Shown: positions 1-9,585 of the stretch, piece by piece
Layout: every line of letters starts with the position of its first letter
How positions within the stretch are numbered: position 1 is the first letter of the stretch
The notes under the pieces: model-generated
Seen by the model: only the letters and a program-made list of their open reading frames with translations
Told to the model about the DNA's origin: nothing
Database searches by the model: none
Position numbers and translations under genes: made by a program
Assembly (NCBI RefSeq): GCF_030291075.1
Contig: NZ_CP127407.1
Coordinates: 1,300,001 to 1,364,000 of the forward strand
Reading direction: 5' to 3'
Length of the DNA: 64,000 nt
DNA from: Stenotrophomonas sp. 57
GTDB taxonomy: Bacteria; Pseudomonadota; Gammaproteobacteria; Xanthomonadales; Xanthomonadaceae

Positions 1-2
1 CC

Positions 3-191
3 ATCTGTGACCATCCGGATGCGGCAACTCCTCCCGTCCAAGCGGAGAAGATGCAGTGCTTGAAATGTTTCACGTTCCTGGATGCCACCAAGAGTGCAAC
101 GTTCGGCATCTGTGGAGCGCTGGAACTGAAGTGCTCGGCATGCGGCGTACGCCAGATCGTCAGCAGAGCGGCGTTATCCAGAACGAACTGA
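3..191 (+). CDS. Com-like small zinc-finger protein (5' end possibly outside window)
   Basis: An open frame runs in from the left edge and stops with TGA at 189-191. The first ATG is at 51, so the protein is either 46 residues or a longer one starting outside the window. It has two cysteine pairs, CLKC and CSAC, 21 residues apart; the second follows the ELK pattern seen in Com, the zinc-binding translational activator of mom in Mu-like phages. Known Com proteins are about 60 residues with this spacing of CxxC pairs. No mom gene is visible, so the Com call rests on the cysteine pattern alone. A strong hairpin follows directly. Other small zinc-ribbon proteins would look similar. Confidence 0.4.
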   Translation: MCDHPDAATPPVQAEKMQCLKCFTFLDATKSATFGICGALELKCSACGVRQIVSRAALSRTN

Positions 192-224
192 GGCAAGTGG
201 CCCCCATAGGGGGGCCACTTTGCC
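192..224. terminator. Hairpin between convergent genes
   Basis: A GGCAAGTGGCCCCC arm and its near-perfect complement form a GC-rich stem with a very short loop. It begins right after the Com-like stop codon and lies 17 bp from the end of the convergent lipase gene, so it can serve as a two-way terminator. There is no clear T-run. Confidence 0.6.
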
Positions 225-240
225 AACAGTGACAGCCCTC

Positions 241-2157
241 TCACTCCAAGTGCGCTGATTCGGATTGTGGTGCTTCCAGCCCAGAATCCATGCGCAGGAT
301 ACGCCGCAGTTCCAGAACGGCCTCTGGCGTCTGCTGCACGCTGTGACCACTCACGATGACTTTTTCCGAAACAGCGCCGGCGAGGTGTGCGCTCCGGTAG
401 GGAACGAAGCCATCCGTTGCAGATGTCAAGTTTGTCGGGTTCTTTACGGCAACGATGGAGTGGTAGACCACATCCGGGGAGATCGGAAGCTCGGCGATGT
501 CCTTTACAAAGGGGTCGCTTTCCTTGAGGTTGTCGATGCTAAGTGGGAGGCGGCCCGACACGGCCGCCATGACCGCCGCGCTAGCACTGTAACGCGTGGA
601 TAGCCCTTGCGGGATCGAGGACAGCCGGGAGACGATCGCGGCAAGCACGCCTTCCGCAGATGGCGTCCCCAAATGAGGGGTAGCGATGAAGACGGTCCGT
701 CGCACTTCGGGCATGGGATCGAATTCCAGAAGTGGCGCCAGCTCCTCGCGCACGGCATTGACCTGGTCACCCTTGCCCTTAAGCTCCTTAAGGGTCTGCT
801 CAAGCAATTTACTGCCATTGCTCGAAGAGACCATGAGTCGGGTCAACAGGCCGCCCATGCTGTGCCCAACCACGACCATTCCATGAGACGCCTTTGCGGC
901 ACCAGATGGATCCATGCTTCTGAGCGTCTGCAGGACTGTCTGCCGGATGGCTTGATGGTTGTAAGGAAGCGGCAGGTTGGTGGGGTAATACATCAACCAG
1001 ACTTGGTAACGTGCCCTGAGTTCATCGTCCCCAAGCACATCGTTTGCGGTGTTGACCCAGGCCTCAGGGCTGCTGGCCAAGCCATGCAGCATCAGAACCA
1101 CTCGCCGGTTTGGGTCGAACGGCTGCAGCATGTAGAGGTGTGGCTTGTCCAGGCTCTTGTCCATGTCGAGTAGCGTGCGGATGGCCTCGGTGGCGAAGTT
1201 TGAGCGCGCCAACCACACACCGTAGCCGGCGGTGAAGTTGGCAGCTAGAGGCACGCTCTCCCCCTTGATGGCGGCCGCGCTCTCCAGCAGTGGATCGAAC
1301 GCCCGAAGGGTGGCCGAACGTGAAGCAAGTACTTCCTGTACGTCATCGCCATGGAAGTCCAACAAGCACGTGACGTTGGGGGTTGGCATTGCGCTATAGC
1401 CCCCGGCCAACGGAAAGCCCGGCGCGGGTGACGTTTGGCTGCTGTATGTCCCCGGAGGAAGAGTGGCCACCATTTCTGCCCCAAACCCATCGCGACGATA
1501 GGCATTTCGGATCCCGCCAAATCCGATGCTGGACGCGGACAGAAGCTCTTTGGGGCTGGGGACGTCTCCAATCTCGCGCAGGCCCGACATGTCGAGCTTC
1601 AGGCTCCATCCTGCCGGCGCGGGGAGGCTCTCACTCGTCAAGTTGGAGTGTTTTCCCTGCCGGTAGCGGCGGAACAGGCTTGCGGTGACGTTCTCCACGG
1701 CGTAGTTGTAGTAGTCCCGGATCTGAGTATCGCGGTCGCGGGGCGCCAAGCGGGAAACTTCCTGGTGCAAGACTAAGAAGTAGGCGTAGGAGTAGCGGGC
1801 GGCCTTCAGCCAAGCGTCCATAGTCCGATCACTGTCGGGCGACGTTCGAGACAGCTCTGCGGCGTGGGCGACCCACAGCTCCGCCGCGGCTGCCAATGAG
1901 TCTGCGGACTTCATTTCTACTGATCCGATGAGGGTGCCCGAGCAAGGCTCGGGCGCCAACAGGCAGGCCTTGGTGTCCAAGGACAGCAGGCCCATTTCCT
2001 GCTGCGTGGCGGGGCTGAGTTCTCCGGTACTCAGGATGTCTCCTCTACGTTGCTCAAAGTAGTGCTCCGGCGACACGCTCTTAAGTTTGACCATGGCGCA
2101 CCCGCTCAACAACGCCGCGCACACGACAGCGGCGACCCGAATGGTCTTCAGCGCCAT
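241..2157 (-). CDS. Alpha/beta-hydrolase (lipase/esterase) lipoprotein of the efflux operon
   Basis: 638 residues. The N-terminus is a lipoprotein signal with lipobox LLSGC (Cys20), so the mature protein should be lipid-anchored. The C-terminal half is an alpha/beta hydrolase: oxyanion segment LMLHGLASS near residue 357, nucleophile elbow GHSMGG with Ser433, and a probable catalytic His in a second GHS motif near residue 606. The first 300 residues are not a domain I recognise. The start overlaps the stop of the RND pump gene by one base, so the two are translationally coupled and this is the last gene of the operon. A role in envelope lipid turnover or in hydrolysing a pumped ester is inference; the substrate is unknown. 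Confidence 0.8.
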   Translation of the reverse strand: MALKTIRVAAVVCAALLSGCAMVKLKSVSPEHYFEQRRGDILSTGELSPATQQEMGLLSLDTKACLLAPEPCSGTLIGSVEMKSADSLAAAAELWVAHAAELSRTSPDSDRTMDAWLKAARYSYAYFLVLHQEVSRLAPRDRDTQIRDYYNYAVENVTASLFRRYRQGKHSNLTSESLPAPAGWSLKLDMSGLREIGDVPSPKELLSASSIGFGGIRNAYRRDGFGAEMVATLPPGTYSSQTSPAPGFPLAGGYSAMPTPNVTCLLDFHGDDVQEVLASRSATLRAFDPLLESAAAIKGESVPLAANFTAGYGVWLARSNFATEAIRTLLDMDKSLDKPHLYMLQPFDPNRRVVLMLHGLASSPEAWVNTANDVLGDDELRARYQVWLMYYPTNLPLPYNHQAIRQTVLQTLRSMDPSGAAKASHGMVVVGHSMGGLLTRLMVSSSNGSKLLEQTLKELKGKGDQVNAVREELAPLLEFDPMPEVRRTVFIATPHLGTPSAEGVLAAIVSRLSSIPQGLSTRYSASAAVMAAVSGRLPLSIDNLKESDPFVKDIAELPISPDVVYHSIVAVKNPTNLTSATDGFVPYRSAHLAGAVSEKVIVSGHSVQQTPEAVLELRRILRMDSGLEAPQSESAHLE

Positions 2158-5100
2158 CAGTGGGTGTCCTCCGTTCGGGTACGAACATCAAACAACCAGT
2201 CGTACAGAGCCGGAATGAGGCCCAATGTCACCAGGGTTCCCACTGCCAAGCCACCGATCATCGTGATGGCCATGCCAGTCCACAGCGGACCGGCAAACAA
2301 CATCAATGGCACCAGGCCTACGATGCAGGTGAGCTTTGTCATGAGGATCGGACGAAGCCGCTTTACCGCCGCCGACACGACCGCCTCGCGCCGCGGAAGC
2401 CCCTCTTCAAGCTCAGCTTCAATACGCTCTAGCAGCAGAACTGCGTTGTTGACGATGATTCCGGCCAACGCAAGCAACCCAAACGTGGCCATGAAGCCGA
2501 ACGGGTATCCGGTGGCCAACAGTGCCAGTGAGGCACCGATGAGGACAAACGGGATGCTGGCGATGATGATGAAGGTCTTTCGGAATGAGTTGAACTGCCA
2601 GACGAATAGCAGAAGGATGGCGCCCAGCGCGTGAGGCATGAAGCCGAGTAAGGCGTCGTTGGCTTCAGCTGCGTCCTCCATCTCTCCTCCCAGCTCTATG
2701 CGGTAGCCGGGCGGAAGCTTGATGTCCGCGATCTCAGGTTTGAGCGCAGCGACGATTTCGCTGGTCGTCATTCCCGGGTTCTTGCCGGTGACCGTGAGCG
2801 AACGCATCAAGTTGCGACGCACGATCGTCGACGGTTCGCTGGATGCTTCGACCGTGGCGATAGCGCCCAAAGGCACTGCCTTGCCGGTCGTGCTGGAAAA
2901 GACCAACGTGTCCTCGGGTCGAGCCGTCTCTTCTCGCTCGCTGGCGATGGAGCGCAGAATGACGGGCGTTGCAGTGCCATCGCTGTGTAGGCGGGTGGCC
3001 TCGGCGCCGCTATAGCGATAGCGCAGCGACTCGGAGATATCGTTGTTACTTATGCCCGCCACTTTCGCGTTGGCCACGTCCACGTTGATGGCGTAGCGAG
3101 GGGTGCGCACTCCCCAATCGTTGTAGACATCCTGGGTGCCCCCGAGCGCTGCAAGCTTGGCGCTCACCTCCTCACCGATGCGGCGCAGTTCGTCCTCGCC
3201 TGGTCCGTAGATCCGGTATACGGCCACGCCGGCTTCCGTCGTGCCGAGCGAAAACCGCTTGGGCTCGGCTCGCACCGTCGGATAGGTCGTCAATACGTGC
3301 TGGCGGGCACGGCGGATCACGGCATCGATATCCGTGCCCGGCGCCACGCTCACAGTGAAGTAACCCACGTTGGACGCAGGAAGCGGCGGTGTCAGACCCA
3401 GCACGATCCGCGGTCCGCCATCGGCGACATAGCCGATGCTCTCGGTGACTTCGGGGTTCTGCTTTGGGTCAGCAAACCAAGCGCTGAGTTCTGTAACCAC
3501 TTTTCTGGTTTCGGTCGATGCCGCGCCTGGCTCCAGCGTGACTGGCATCTGGAACTGCAGGCGATCCGACTTGGGCAGGAAGTCGTAGGGCAGCGACGTC
3601 AGGATGACCAGCGCGCCGGTCAGCAGCGCTACCATCGTACCAATGAAGACCACTTTGTGGTCCAGCACCTTGGCGATGATTCGACTGTAGCCTTTGTAAA
3701 GTCGGCTCTGATACTGACCGTCTTCCTTGGCATGGACGTGGACCTTGGCGAATCGGATGCATAGCAAGGGCGTCACGGTGATGCTCAAGATCCAGGAGCC
3801 CAGCAACGTGACGGCCAAGACGATCGCCAAGGATCGCAGGTATTCGTTCGTGGAGGTTTGACCAAAGAAGAATGGCGAGAACGCCAGGATGATCACCAGC
3901 GAGGAGGTGAGAAGGGGAATGGCCAGAGTCCTTCCAGCGTCCACACTGGCGCTTATCCGCTCCTGCCCATGTGCAAGGCGGCGCTCAATGTCCTCAGCAA
4001 TGACGATGCCGTTGTCGACCAGAAGTCCCAAGGCAAGGATGATTGCGGCGATCGACACCGTTTGGAGTTCCACGCCAAGGGCGCGCATTACGACCAACGA
4101 GCCGAGGATGGTTAGCGGAACGATGGCCCCAACGATGAGCCCGGTCCTCCAACCAAGGAAGAGCATGACTACCGCCATGACAATGACCACGGTCTCGCCC
4201 ATGACGTGGTGCATCTTGCTCATCTCCCGTTCCACCACGTCTGGCTGGAACGTCACAACGTGCTGCTCGAAACCGACCGGAAGGCCCGACTGCGTGTGCT
4301 CCAGCGCTGCACGCAAGTCCTTGCCAAAGGTCTCGATGCTGTAGCCCTTAGCCATGGAGATGGCCACGACGACGGCAGGCTTCCCTTTGTAGAGCGCGCC
4401 TCCCTCCGGCGGATCCGGCGGCAGAATGCGAATGTCTGCCAGATCCCCCAGACGGATGACTTGACTCTCCTTGGCATTGGGCACGCTGACCAACACGTCG
4501 GCCAAATCGTGAGCGCTGCGGACCTGGCTGTCGGCAGAGAGCGTCAGAGATAGACCGGCGGCGATGGCTTCACCGCCCGGCGCAAGAACATTCTTGTCCC
4601 TGAGTTGGTCGATGATTGCGTTGGGGGTAGCCCCGGTCGAGGCCAGCTTGGACTTGTCAAAGTCAACGTAGACCCGGTCTTCCTGCAGTCCATACATGGC
4701 CACCCGCTCGACGCCCGGCAGACGGTAGAGTTCCTCCCGCATTGCGCGCAGCGGGCCCATCATTTCGCTGGTGCTGAATCCGGGCGCGGTGACTGCAACG
4801 GAGGCCACGGCGACGCGTCCGAAGTCGTCGTCTACCAGCGGTCCTTGGGTTCCCGGCGGCAGTTCTGCGCTGGCTTCAGCCGCTTTGGCGCGCACACGCT
4901 GCCAGAGGGTGGGTAAATCACGGACGCTGTCCTGCGCCGTCAGCTGGATCAGGACACTGCCAGGGCGAATGGTCGACACAACTCGCTTGATGCCGGCCAC
5001 CTCACGCAGTCGCTCCTCCAAGGGCTTGGCGATGCGCTCCTCTACTTCCTCGCTGGGCAAGCCGGGAAGTGCAGCGGACACGAGTGCTTCACGGATGGTG

Positions 5101-5219
5101 ACGGAAGGCTCTTCTTGAGAGGGAAAACCAAAGAAGGTGAAGATGCCGCCGAACAGAAGCAGCAGGCAGGCGAACACCGTCAGGCGGCTGGATTTGATCG
5201 CCGACTGGGTAAGGTTCAT
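2157..5219 (-). CDS. RND efflux pump permease (HAE-1/AcrB-like)
   Basis: 1020 residues, the usual length for an inner-membrane resistance-nodulation-division transporter. The N-terminus has TM1 followed by the FPSQEEPSVTIREA segment typical of the family. TM4 carries the proton-relay motif GLLVDNG: the first acidic residue is Asp402, and the second of the AcrB Asp pair is Asn403, as in several HAE-1 subgroups. Twelve TM segments and two large periplasmic loops are expected. It overlaps the adaptor gene by 4 bp (ATGA) and the lipase gene by 1 bp. It would pump substrates from periplasm or membrane through the adaptor and outer-membrane factor encoded upstream. It does not look like a typical SmeB, SmeE or SmeZ pump, so no symbol is given. 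Confidence 0.92.
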   Translation of the reverse strand: MNLTQSAIKSSRLTVFACLLLLFGGIFTFFGFPSQEEPSVTIREALVSAALPGLPSEEVEERIAKPLEERLREVAGIKRVVSTIRPGSVLIQLTAQDSVRDLPTLWQRVRAKAAEASAELPPGTQGPLVDDDFGRVAVASVAVTAPGFSTSEMMGPLRAMREELYRLPGVERVAMYGLQEDRVYVDFDKSKLASTGATPNAIIDQLRDKNVLAPGGEAIAAGLSLTLSADSQVRSAHDLADVLVSVPNAKESQVIRLGDLADIRILPPDPPEGGALYKGKPAVVVAISMAKGYSIETFGKDLRAALEHTQSGLPVGFEQHVVTFQPDVVEREMSKMHHVMGETVVIVMAVVMLFLGWRTGLIVGAIVPLTILGSLVVMRALGVELQTVSIAAIILALGLLVDNGIVIAEDIERRLAHGQERISASVDAGRTLAIPLLTSSLVIILAFSPFFFGQTSTNEYLRSLAIVLAVTLLGSWILSITVTPLLCIRFAKVHVHAKEDGQYQSRLYKGYSRIIAKVLDHKVVFIGTMVALLTGALVILTSLPYDFLPKSDRLQFQMPVTLEPGAASTETRKVVTELSAWFADPKQNPEVTESIGYVADGGPRIVLGLTPPLPASNVGYFTVSVAPGTDIDAVIRRARQHVLTTYPTVRAEPKRFSLGTTEAGVAVYRIYGPGEDELRRIGEEVSAKLAALGGTQDVYNDWGVRTPRYAINVDVANAKVAGISNNDISESLRYRYSGAEATRLHSDGTATPVILRSIASEREETARPEDTLVFSSTTGKAVPLGAIATVEASSEPSTIVRRNLMRSLTVTGKNPGMTTSEIVAALKPEIADIKLPPGYRIELGGEMEDAAEANDALLGFMPHALGAILLLFVWQFNSFRKTFIIIASIPFVLIGASLALLATGYPFGFMATFGLLALAGIIVNNAVLLLERIEAELEEGLPRREAVVSAAVKRLRPILMTKLTCIVGLVPLMLFAGPLWTGMAITMIGGLAVGTLVTLGLIPALYDWLFDVRTRTEDTH

Positions 5220-6322
5220 CGGATTTCCCCTTGTCCAAGCTGGGACTGACTCTTGTAGGGCCGAACTTTCTGACCGTCCGTGAGATAGCTGGCACCCGCC
5301 GTGACGATCACAGCGTCTTCGGTCAACCCTCCGAGGATTTCAACTTGGCTCCCCTGGTAGCTGCCGACGCGAACGCGAACTTTCTTCACGGTCTGATGAG
5401 CCGCAGAGAAAACAAAGACATCCGCCGCGCCAGCGGTGCTGCTGGGGACGAGGCTTGAGAGCGGCACGGTCAAGGTGTTGCTCGCGTTGTCGACTTGGAC
5501 CAACACGTGAATCAGTGAGCCGGGACGCAGGGGAGCGCCACCGTCAGCAGCTTCGAAGAGAACCGTCACAGTTCCTGCGGTCGATTCGTGCTGTGCAACC
5601 GATCGCAGTTTCAGCGGGACCAGCACGGTGCCGTCCTGTCGCGCAGACGCTGCGGCCCCTGCTTGGAGGGCACTCGCGAGGTGGGCCGGCACGTCGGCTG
5701 CAACTTCCGTCTGGCCGTTGCCCTGCACGTTCAGAATCGCTTGACCTGCCGTGACGTCAACCGACGGTTCGCTGTGGCGAGCGATGACTTGGCCGTCAAA
5801 CGGCGCTCGGATGACGCTGTAATCTACCGCGCGCTGAGCAAGGGCCACGTCGGCCTGGGCACTATTGAGTTCCGCCTTGGATGCCTCCAAGGCAGCGCGG
5901 GCCTGGGTCAGGGTAACCTGCGCCACTGCACCGTCCTTGAACATTGCCTCTTGTTGATTGAACTGAAGCTGGCGCTCTGCAAGCGCTGCACGGGCAGCAC
6001 TCAATTGAGCGCTTGCCCGGGCGAACTGTTGCTGGGCGGGCAGGGCATCCAAGACTGCGAGGACTTGGCCTTTGCGAATCGCGTCCCCGATATCGACGTG
6101 GATTGCCTTGATCCGTCCGGCCTGCTCAAAACTGAGCTGTGCTCTGGAAGATCGGCGGACGGTGCCGACGAATTCAGCCGAGGTGCGGGATCCGCGCTCT
6201 GCGGTTTCCACCTTGACACTCCGGACCGGCGTGGGCGGCATTGGTTCTTTGCTGCAGGCGGACAGCCCAACGAGGGAGAGGACAAGAAGAGCGCGCATAG
6301 CTGGCGGGGGTAGGAAGGCCAT
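5216..6322 (-). CDS. RND efflux periplasmic adaptor (membrane fusion) lipoprotein
   Basis: Up to 368 residues. The signal sequence ending LVGLSAC is a lipobox; an internal Met at residue 9 (start at 6298) would give a more compact lipoprotein signal and is probably the real start. The body shows the membrane-fusion order: lipoyl-like beta segment (VEFVGTVRRSS to IDVGDAIRKGQVL), an alpha-helical hairpin rich in Ala, Gln and Glu (about residues 90-165), the second lipoyl half (IRAPFDGQVIARH), then beta-barrel and membrane-proximal domains. It joins the RND pump to the outer-membrane factor. The stop overlaps the pump start by 4 bp, and the gene lies 9 bp after the MipA-like gene. Confidence 0.9.
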   Translation of the reverse strand: MAFLPPPAMRALLVLSLVGLSACSKEPMPPTPVRSVKVETAERGSRTSAEFVGTVRRSSRAQLSFEQAGRIKAIHVDIGDAIRKGQVLAVLDALPAQQQFARASAQLSAARAALAERQLQFNQQEAMFKDGAVAQVTLTQARAALEASKAELNSAQADVALAQRAVDYSVIRAPFDGQVIARHSEPSVDVTAGQAILNVQGNGQTEVAADVPAHLASALQAGAAASARQDGTVLVPLKLRSVAQHESTAGTVTVLFEAADGGAPLRPGSLIHVLVQVDNASNTLTVPLSSLVPSSTAGAADVFVFSAAHQTVKKVRVRVGSYQGSQVEILGGLTEDAVIVTAGASYLTDGQKVRPYKSQSQLGQGEIR

Positions 6323-6330
6323 ATTTTTTC

Positions 6331-7122
6331 TCAGTAGGTGTAGGTGAGGGCCACGTTCCCGAAGCCGCTGTTGCGCCGCTCGATGACAGAGCTGCCGCTC
6401 ACGTCACGCGCGTAGCGCATCGCATTGATCTGCGCGATGCCCATCCAGCGCGCGCCAAACTTGTGCTCCCAACGAACGCCGGCGGCGTAGGCATTGATGC
6501 CCGAGGCGGAAGAGAACGCCCGTCGTCCTGTAACGTTCGCCTGAGCGACACCAACCCCGTAGTAGGCTTGGTTGAAATCGCGATCGCCACCGTGCACATC
6601 TGCAGTGAGAAACACGTCGTTGGCATTGCCGTTGAAGAGCTTTGCTTCTGCCCCCACTCGGTAGCGAAGGCGGTGCCCCGAAGATCGCAGAGCGTATTCC
6701 GCTTCTGCGGAGACATTGAAGCGATTGCCCAAGGGCTGAACCAGCATGGTCTTCGTGGTGAACGAGCCTGGAACGCGGCCCATGCCCTTCAAGGAATCTG
6801 AGCCAGGGCGCCAAGAGCTGTCCTTTTCCAAGCGGCCCAAGTCGTAATAGATCGACTGGGAGAGGTAGAGGCCACTGCCAAGCTGATACTGCAGGCCTGC
6901 CCCACGGGTGGAGTCAACGAAGAGGATGCCCCGCTGAACGGACAACACGGGGACAAGGATCGCTTGGCTCTCATCCGAGCCCGCGTAGAGCGGGCCGTAG
7001 AGCACGCCGGTCCCAAGCGTGGCCTCCAGCTTGTCGCCCCACAGGCCGTCGGCATGAGCGCCCTGTGCCGCCAGAAGCACGGCCAGTCCGAGTAGGACGG
7101 TTGATTTGGTCTTGGTGATCAT
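6331..7122 (-). CDS. MipA/OmpV-family outer-membrane protein
   Basis: 263 residues from the ATG at 7122, chosen because it opens a clean Sec signal (hydrophobic core LGLAVLLAAQG, cleavage after AHA). The open frame extends further upstream but only into the preceding gene. The mature protein shows alternating beta-strand patterns ending in an aromatic residue (VALTYTY), as in the MipA/OmpV beta-barrel family. Some members act as porins or scaffolds, some respond to antibiotic stress. It sits 10 bp after the outer-membrane factor and directly before the adaptor, so it is part of the efflux operon. How it helps the pump is not evident. Confidence 0.8.
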   Translation of the reverse strand: MITKTKSTVLLGLAVLLAAQGAHADGLWGDKLEATLGTGVLYGPLYAGSDESQAILVPVLSVQRGILFVDSTRGAGLQYQLGSGLYLSQSIYYDLGRLEKDSSWRPGSDSLKGMGRVPGSFTTKTMLVQPLGNRFNVSAEAEYALRSSGHRLRYRVGAEAKLFNGNANDVFLTADVHGGDRDFNQAYYGVGVAQANVTGRRAFSSASGINAYAAGVRWEHKFGARWMGIAQINAMRYARDVSGSSVIERRNSGFGNVALTYTY

Positions 7123-7132
7123 GTTGGAAAGC

Positions 7133-8602
7133 TCAATGGGAGCTGGAGTGCGGGAGCCGAGCAGGGGCAGTCGCATAGAACGCGTGCGACAGAGCGATCC
7201 GGGAAAGCGCAAAATCCTGCTGAGCAGCGACGCGGTCGGCGGTGGCATTGGCCGCGTCGATCTGGGCCTGCGGTCGGTCCAAGGCGTCTTGCAGCCCTGC
7301 ATCAATTCGTTGGATCAGTCGGCCAGTCTTTCCGACAGTAGCGAGCTCCTTACTCCGAGCAGCGGTGTAGGCCTGCTCCGTCTGGCTTCGGCTGCCAAGG
7401 GCATCGGCGACATCGACAAACGCGCGCTGAATGGCCCTCTCGTACTGCACCACCCCTTGCTGTTGACGGATCCATGCGAGATCCAACGCTCGCTTGTTCC
7501 GACCGAAGTCGAAGATGGGAAGCCGCAGGCTCGGGGAGAAGGTCCAAGCTTTTGAGGCAGAGAAGAGACCGCCCAAACTCTCGCTGGCCGAGCCCAGGGA
7601 GGTGGTGAGTTGGATGGACGGGAAAAAGGCCGCACGGGCGGCGCCGATGTCAGCGTAAGCTGCTTGTAGCCTGGCTTCTGCCTCAAGCACCTCGGGCCGC
7701 TGGTAGAGCACGGAAGAATCCAAATCACCGTATCTGACCGCGTCACCAGAGCCGTCCACGAAAAGCGAAAGATTTGGGCTTGGCAGCACTGAGTCAAACC
7801 CAACCAGAAACCGCAGAGCCCGCTCTTGGGCTTTTGATGCCTCGGCAGTTTTGGCCGCGTTTGCATCCGCTTGTGCAGCCAAGCTCTCCGCGACGCGAAG
7901 ATCGTCGGAGGCGATCATTCCAAGCGATTGCCGGCGCTGAGCAAGGTGAAGCTGTTCCTGGGCGCTGCTGGCCACTACCCCGGCCTGGGCTTCCGCTTCT
8001 TTGGCCGCAGAGTAGAGGACGTAGGCGCGGAGCGTTTCGCCAATGAGCGCTCCCCGGGCCGCGTCGCGGCCGTGCTGAGAAGCTTCCCACCGGAGCCCCT
8101 CGGCAGCGGCAAGCGACCTGAGGCGCCCGAAGAAGTCGGGATCGAACTCTGACAGTCCGACGGTCGCCATGGACAGATCCTGCTGGTAGCGCTCGTCCAA
8201 CGCTGGATCGCCGAATCGCTGTTTGCTTTTGACGATTTGCCCATCCAGCCGTGGCAGTCGTGCACTGTTGCTCTGACCGGCCTGCGCTCGCGCGAGGCGC
8301 ACGTTGAGCTCGGCAAGCCGGTAGTCGGGGCTGCGACACAGCGCCGCTTTGATCATGGCATCCAACTGGTCACCCTTGACCGCCGCCCGGACAAAATCAA
8401 CGTCTTGCTCGCGCAATTGCTCCGAGCAAAGCTGTCCGTTCGTCGGTGAACTACTCGTGGAGCCGAGTTGCTGGGGAACGACCGCGGCGGGACGGACGTA
8501 TTGGGGGGACAAAGAACACCCTGCCAACGCAGCCATTCCTAAGACAGCTGCCGAACTAACCAGAGCTGGTCCGAGCCAGCGGACGGCCGAGCAAGTATTC
8601 AC
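7133..8602 (-). CDS. RND outer-membrane factor (NodT/OprM-type) lipoprotein
   Basis: 489 residues from a GTG start. Lipobox LAGC with Cys29 and the following SLSPQYVRP segment are typical of OprM/NodT-type outer-membrane channel lipoproteins. Two repeated helical halves follow, with segments such as RPEVLEAEARLQAAYADIGA and the FFPSIQLTTSLG motif characteristic of the TolC-like superfamily. It should form the trimeric channel for the pump encoded downstream. It is the first gene of the five-gene minus-strand operon, separated from the divergent response-regulator gene by about 270 bp. Confidence 0.9.
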   Translation of the reverse strand: MNTCSAVRWLGPALVSSAAVLGMAALAGCSLSPQYVRPAAVVPQQLGSTSSSPTNGQLCSEQLREQDVDFVRAAVKGDQLDAMIKAALCRSPDYRLAELNVRLARAQAGQSNSARLPRLDGQIVKSKQRFGDPALDERYQQDLSMATVGLSEFDPDFFGRLRSLAAAEGLRWEASQHGRDAARGALIGETLRAYVLYSAAKEAEAQAGVVASSAQEQLHLAQRRQSLGMIASDDLRVAESLAAQADANAAKTAEASKAQERALRFLVGFDSVLPSPNLSLFVDGSGDAVRYGDLDSSVLYQRPEVLEAEARLQAAYADIGAARAAFFPSIQLTTSLGSASESLGGLFSASKAWTFSPSLRLPIFDFGRNKRALDLAWIRQQQGVVQYERAIQRAFVDVADALGSRSQTEQAYTAARSKELATVGKTGRLIQRIDAGLQDALDRPQAQIDAANATADRVAAQQDFALSRIALSHAFYATAPARLPHSSSH

Positions 8603-8871
8603 GGATTAACCCACGATCGCCAGAGAAGTGCGCGAAGCTTGAAGGCCTCTTCTCAAGGTTCTTTGTGCTCTTTGTTGAGATTCGATCAAGCCTCAAAAGA
8701 AAAGCGTAGCTTCCTCAGCTGCGAGCGCTGTTTCTGAACCGACATGCTGAAGATCCGGACGATCTGCAACCTCTTTGTGGCAGAGGCGGCGATGTAGTGG
8801 TAAGAATGGCGCGCCGTTTCGACGGTTTCCGCCCAAATATCAAGATTTCATCAATGACTTTTTCGGATTCT
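8603..8871. promoter_or_regulatory. Divergent control region between efflux operon and two-component system
   Basis: This intergenic stretch must carry the promoters of both units. It is richer in A and T than its flanks and contains imperfect direct repeats of TTCTTTG and CTCTTTG (about 8658-8681), a possible response-regulator box. No gene is evident. Assignment of the repeats as operators is inference. Confidence 0.4.
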
Positions 8872-9585
8872 ATGAATTCGGCTCCCATCCCTTCGAACGA
8901 CAAGCGCGTCTTGGTCGTCGAGGACGACGCGGACGGCGCCAGTATCCTGGAGGCCTACCTTCGCAAGGAGGGCTTTTTTGTGGCGGTGGCCAACGATGGC
9001 CTGCAGGCCCTAGAGCTCTTTGCGAAGTGGCGTCCCCACTTGGTCCTTCTGGATATCATGCTGCCGAAGATGAGTGGTATCGATGTCCTGTCGGCGATTC
9101 GCAAAGCGGGCGACACGCCCGTGATCATGGTGACCGCCGTCGGGGACGAGCCGGACAAGCTGGGAGCCCTGCGGTATGGAGCAGACGACTACGTGGTCAA
9201 GCCCTACAGCCCCCGCGAGGTGGTGGCTCGGGTTCATGCCGTGCTGCGTCGGGTGGTGCCTGGTCGAGGAAAGGAAAAGGTCCTCCAGCATGGGCGGCTC
9301 ACCGTAGACGGTGAGGCCGTAAGGGTGCTGGTTGAAGCGGAGGCCTTGGGGTCGCCGTCCGTCGTCGATCTGACGCCCACCGAGTTCAATATCCTTTATG
9401 CACTCCTGCGCACCCCCTTCAAGGCCTTCACGCGCGCGGAGCTGCTGGAAGGGGTTGCCGCCACCAGCGATTCGCTGAATCGCGTGGTCGACACGCATGT
9501 TCACAACATTCGCAAGAAGCTTGAGCTCCATGGGATTACCGGTGTACTGGTGACGGTACGCGGCGTGGGATACCGGTTCCAATGA
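8872..9585 (+). CDS. OmpR-family response regulator
   Basis: 237 residues from the ATG at 8872; an ATG at 8854 and a GTG at 8797 are in frame but would add a non-conserved tail. The receiver domain has the acidic pair in VVEDD (Asp18-Asp19), the phospho-acceptor Asp61 in LLDIMLP, and Lys110 in DDYVVKPYSP. A winged-helix DNA-binding domain fills the C-terminal 100 residues (TPTEFNILYALL, then VDTHVHNIRKKL and VRGVGYRF). The sequence is of BaeR type. It overlaps the kinase gene by 4 bp. Its position opposite the RND operon suggests that it controls the pump. Confidence 0.92.
   Translation: MNSAPIPSNDKRVLVVEDDADGASILEAYLRKEGFFVAVANDGLQALELFAKWRPHLVLLDIMLPKMSGIDVLSAIRKAGDTPVIMVTAVGDEPDKLGALRYGADDYVVKPYSPREVVARVHAVLRRVVPGRGKEKVLQHGRLTVDGEAVRVLVEAEALGSPSVVDLTPTEFNILYALLRTPFKAFTRAELLEGVAATSDSLNRVVDTHVHNIRKKLELHGITGVLVTVRGVGYRFQ

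Noticed and set aside
2157..8602. Assignment of the pump to a named Sme system
   Set aside because: Gene content (lipase, OmpV-like) and pump motif do not match the well-known Sme operons; no symbol was given.
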